A DNA stretch of 15,494 nucleotides from Salinirussus sp. Lineage in GTDB: Archaea > Halobacteriota > Halobacteria > Halobacteriales > Haloarculaceae. The position numbers were made by a program, and so were the translations under genes. The notes beneath the pieces were generated by a model. The model did no database searches. It was not told the origin of the DNA and was given only the letters and a program-made list of their open reading frames with translations. Location: assembly GCA_028275005.1 (NCBI GenBank), contig JAQCNN010000048.1, forward strand, positions 1-15,494, read 5' to 3'. The stretch's first letter is position 1. Every line of letters starts with the position of its first letter. Positions 13,808 to 15,494 of the stretch are shown here, piece by piece.

Positions 13808-14542
13808 TCAGGCGTAGACTCGCGCGAGGAGGTGGACAGCCGAGGCGAGTACGGTCGTCGTGAGGACGACAACGGCCACCGCCAGCGCCGGCAGGCTCAT
13901 CTCAAGATGTGTCGCCCCGGCGTAGCCGAACCACGCCGTCGCGCCGGCGCTCGCGACGAGGACGAGGTGGACGATGGCCCAGGGGCCGACCCGGCACCCG
14001 ACCGCCGCGACCCGCCGCCACAGCGGGTCGCGTTCCCGGCCCCCGATGTCCGGGTCGACCCGGTGGTAGGCCGCTGCCGTCCCACGCTGGCGCCGGCGTC
14101 GTCGCCCCCCACCCCCCGTGTCCGACTCCCCCGACGCCGCCGTCCCCCGCCTCTCGCCGGTGACTGTCCTCCCCTCGCCCCGGGGCTCTGTCTGGCTCCC
14201 CGTGGACGCGGCGGTCGTTCGTGTCCTCGCTGTGGCGTCGGTGTCTGTCGTCGCGGCGGCTGTCCTGTCGCCGGCCGTCTCGCTGTCCTCTCCGCTCCAC
14301 GCGCTCGCGTCGACGTGGGCCTCGACGTAGGCTGCGTGGCCGAGACGGTCGTAACGCCCCCGCTCCTCGTCGTCGACCAGGACATCCCGGGCGACGGTGA
14401 GGCGTGCGAACTCCCGGGGGGCGTCGGGGTCGTCGGTCACGTCGGGGTGGGACTCCTTCACCCGCTCGCGGTAGGCCCGCTCGACAGTCTCCCTGTCGGC
14501 ATCGGGCTGGACCCCGAGGACGCTGTAGAACGTCTCGGCCAT
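13808..14542 (-). CDS. Membrane-anchored J-domain (DnaJ-like) protein
   Basis: This 244-residue protein has an N-terminal J domain (about 3-70), with FYSVLGVQPDADRETVERAY leading to the essential HPD motif (32-34) and the DEERGRYDRLGH end typical of helix IV. J domains stimulate the ATPase of Hsp70 (DnaK). A long Thr/Gly/Arg-rich, low-complexity linker (about 78-160) includes a run of five arginines near 147-151. Two hydrophobic spans (about 186-208 and 216-241) anchor the C-terminus in the membrane. There is no zinc-finger or substrate domain, so it is not DnaJ itself but a specialised co-chaperone that would recruit DnaK to the membrane. I chose ATG 14542 because the J domain starts there; the frame is open to 14620. 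Confidence 0.85.
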   Translation of the reverse strand: MAETFYSVLGVQPDADRETVERAYRERVKESHPDVTDDPDAPREFARLTVARDVLVDDEERGRYDRLGHAAYVEAHVDASAWSGEDSETAGDRTAAATTDTDATARTRTTAASTGSQTEPRGEGRTVTGERRGTAASGESDTGGGGRRRRRQRGTAAAYHRVDPDIGGRERDPLWRRVAAVGCRVGPWAIVHLVLVASAGATAWFGYAGATHLEMSLPALAVAVVVLTTTVLASAVHLLARVYA

Positions 14543-14646
14543 CTGGATACTGTACTGTATGGCACATTCGCCCAAAGGGGTGTCGCCGGTCCCCACCAGC
14601 GGCACCGCACCCACACGCACATGTCCGTGGCCGCCCGAACAGGCCC

Positions 14647-15494
14647 ATGGCCGACCACGCGAACGCGGGCTACGAGCGCGCCTTCGGGACCGACGACATC
14701 ACCTTCGGCCTGGGGTTTCCGCTGACCGGCCGCCGGGAGACGACCCCCGACGTCGACAGGGAGATGACGCTGGCCGCCCACGCCGAGGCTGTCGGTTTCG
14801 ACGCCCTCTGGGCTCGGGACGTGCCGCTGTACTGGCCCCGTTTTGGCGACGCCGGCCAGAGCTTCGACGTCTGGCCGTGGCTGAGCCACGTCGCCGCCCA
14901 CACCGACGATATCGCGCTCGGGACGGCGAGTGCTGTCCTCCCACTCCGACACCCCCTCCACGTCGCCAAGGCCGCCGCCTCCGTCGACCGGCTCTCGGAG
15001 GGCCGACTCCTGCTGGGCGTCGCGACCGGCGACCGAGACCCCGAGTACTCCGCCTTCGGCGTCGACCCCGAGACCCGTGGCGCACGCTTTCGGGACGCCA
15101 TCGCGGTGTTGCGGGCGGCCTGGACCGGTGAGTTTCCCGCGGTCGACACCGAGCGTGTGACGCTCACGGGTGAACTGGACCTCGTCCCCGAGCCGACGGC
15201 CGGGACGGTCCCGCTGTTCCCGACGGGCTACGCCCGCCAGGACCTCGCGTGGCTCGCCGAACACGGTGATGGCTGGCTGTTCTACCACCTGCCCGACCGC
15301 ACACTCGAGAGCTATCTCGAGGACTGGCGTGACGCGGCCGGTGACAAACCCTACGCGATGGCCGTCCGGACGGAGCTGGCAGAGGACCCGACGGCCGAGC
15401 CCGAGCACGTCCACCAGGGCTACCGGGCCGGGGGTGAGTGGTTCGTCGAGTACTTCCGGGGGCTGGCCGCGATGGGTGTCGACCACGTCCTGGT
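14647..15494 (+). CDS. LLM-class (luciferase-like) flavin/F420-dependent oxidoreductase, 3' truncated by window
   Basis: The frame opens at the ATG at 14647 and stays open for 282 codons to the window edge. The sequence begins MADHANAGYERAFGTDDI, and FGLGFPLTGRRE (about 20-31) is the first barrel strand of the luciferase-like fold. Conserved blocks are GFDALWARDVPLYWPRFGD (about 53-71), ALGTASAVLPLRHPLHVAKA (about 95-114), DRLSEGRLLLGVATGDRDPE (about 119-138) and FPTGYARQDLAWLAEHGDGW. These match the TIGR03571 (BA3436-type) subgroup as I recall it. Members are TIM-barrel enzymes using reduced FMN or F420; the substrate is unknown. An upstream ATG at 14621 is out of frame. It is divergent from the J-domain gene, with a 104-bp spacer and no obvious TATA box of its own. 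Confidence 0.88.
   Translation, partial: MADHANAGYERAFGTDDITFGLGFPLTGRRETTPDVDREMTLAAHAEAVGFDALWARDVPLYWPRFGDAGQSFDVWPWLSHVAAHTDDIALGTASAVLPLRHPLHVAKAAASVDRLSEGRLLLGVATGDRDPEYSAFGVDPETRGARFRDAIAVLRAAWTGEFPAVDTERVTLTGELDLVPEPTAGTVPLFPTGYARQDLAWLAEHGDGWLFYHLPDRTLESYLEDWRDAAGDKPYAMAVRTELAEDPTAEPEHVHQGYRAGGEWFVEYFRGLAAMGVDHVL

Noticed and set aside
12638..14725. A 695-codon plus-strand frame antisense to hisD and the J-domain gene
   Set aside because: It lies opposite two well-supported genes and spans an intergenic gap. Its product is low complexity with no family resemblance.
11744..15494. A flavin-themed gene cluster (dodecin and LLM oxidoreductase here, ribH at the far left)
   Set aside because: The genes are on different strands, up to 14 kb apart, and interspersed with unrelated genes. 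Shared cofactor chemistry alone is not evidence of a system.
1..15494. CRISPR arrays, tRNA/rRNA genes, transposases and toxin-antitoxin or defence genes
   Set aside because: I looked in every spacer (all under 240 bp) and in all open frames and saw no regular repeats, cloverleaf-like sequence, or recognisable proteins of these types.

Overview
The window is chromosomal DNA from a haloarchaeon (class Halobacteria). The basis is very high GC, strongly acidic proteins, a NADH-dehydrogenase-like complex with a fused NuoCD and no NuoE/F/G, an archaeal-type dodecin, an Agl23-type membrane protein, and TATA boxes about 24-29 bp upstream of start codons that imply leaderless mRNAs. I cannot name the genus.

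Layout. 1-817 (minus): lumazine synthase ribH overlaps by 4 nt (ATGA) the start of a class I aminotransferase that runs off the left edge. 954-3164 (plus): a large GT-C/Agl23-type membrane protein. 3245-3649 (minus): a single-domain TrkA-N protein. 3883-5723 (plus): purK-purE, which carry out the two-step carboxylation of aminoimidazole ribonucleotide in purine synthesis. 5826-10133 (plus): nuoA-nuoB-nuoCD-nuoH-nuoI, a tightly packed operon encoding the connecting module and part of the membrane arm of a complex I-like proton pump. 10134-10353: a gene-free stretch with clustered palindromes. 10354-11577 (plus): an MFS transporter. 11744-11953 (plus): dodecin, behind a structured leader that contains a possible 17-codon upstream ORF. 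11959-14542 (minus): an A-type Fe-S carrier (HesB/IscA family), histidinol dehydrogenase hisD, and a membrane-anchored J-domain protein. 14647-15494 (plus): an LLM-class (luciferase-like) oxidoreductase cut by the right edge.

How the genes work together. Two groups are clear functional units, purK-purE and nuoABCDHI. The other genes are mostly single transcription units of core metabolism (riboflavin, histidine, Fe-S assembly). Mixed strands and separate leaderless promoters argue against one large system.

I found no CRISPR array, defence island, insertion sequence, tRNA or rRNA, and no convincing new multigene system. The points most worth following up are: (1) the nuo operon stops after nuoI where nuoJ is normally expected, and palindromes sit exactly at the break; (2) the dodecin leader holds a candidate leaderless upstream ORF and three mutually complementary GTAGCT/AGCTAC segments; (3) two minus-strand genes share ACAGTACAG at almost the same distance from their start codons, with a one-mismatch relative at a third; (4) PurE carries a large insertion between two conserved active-site loops.
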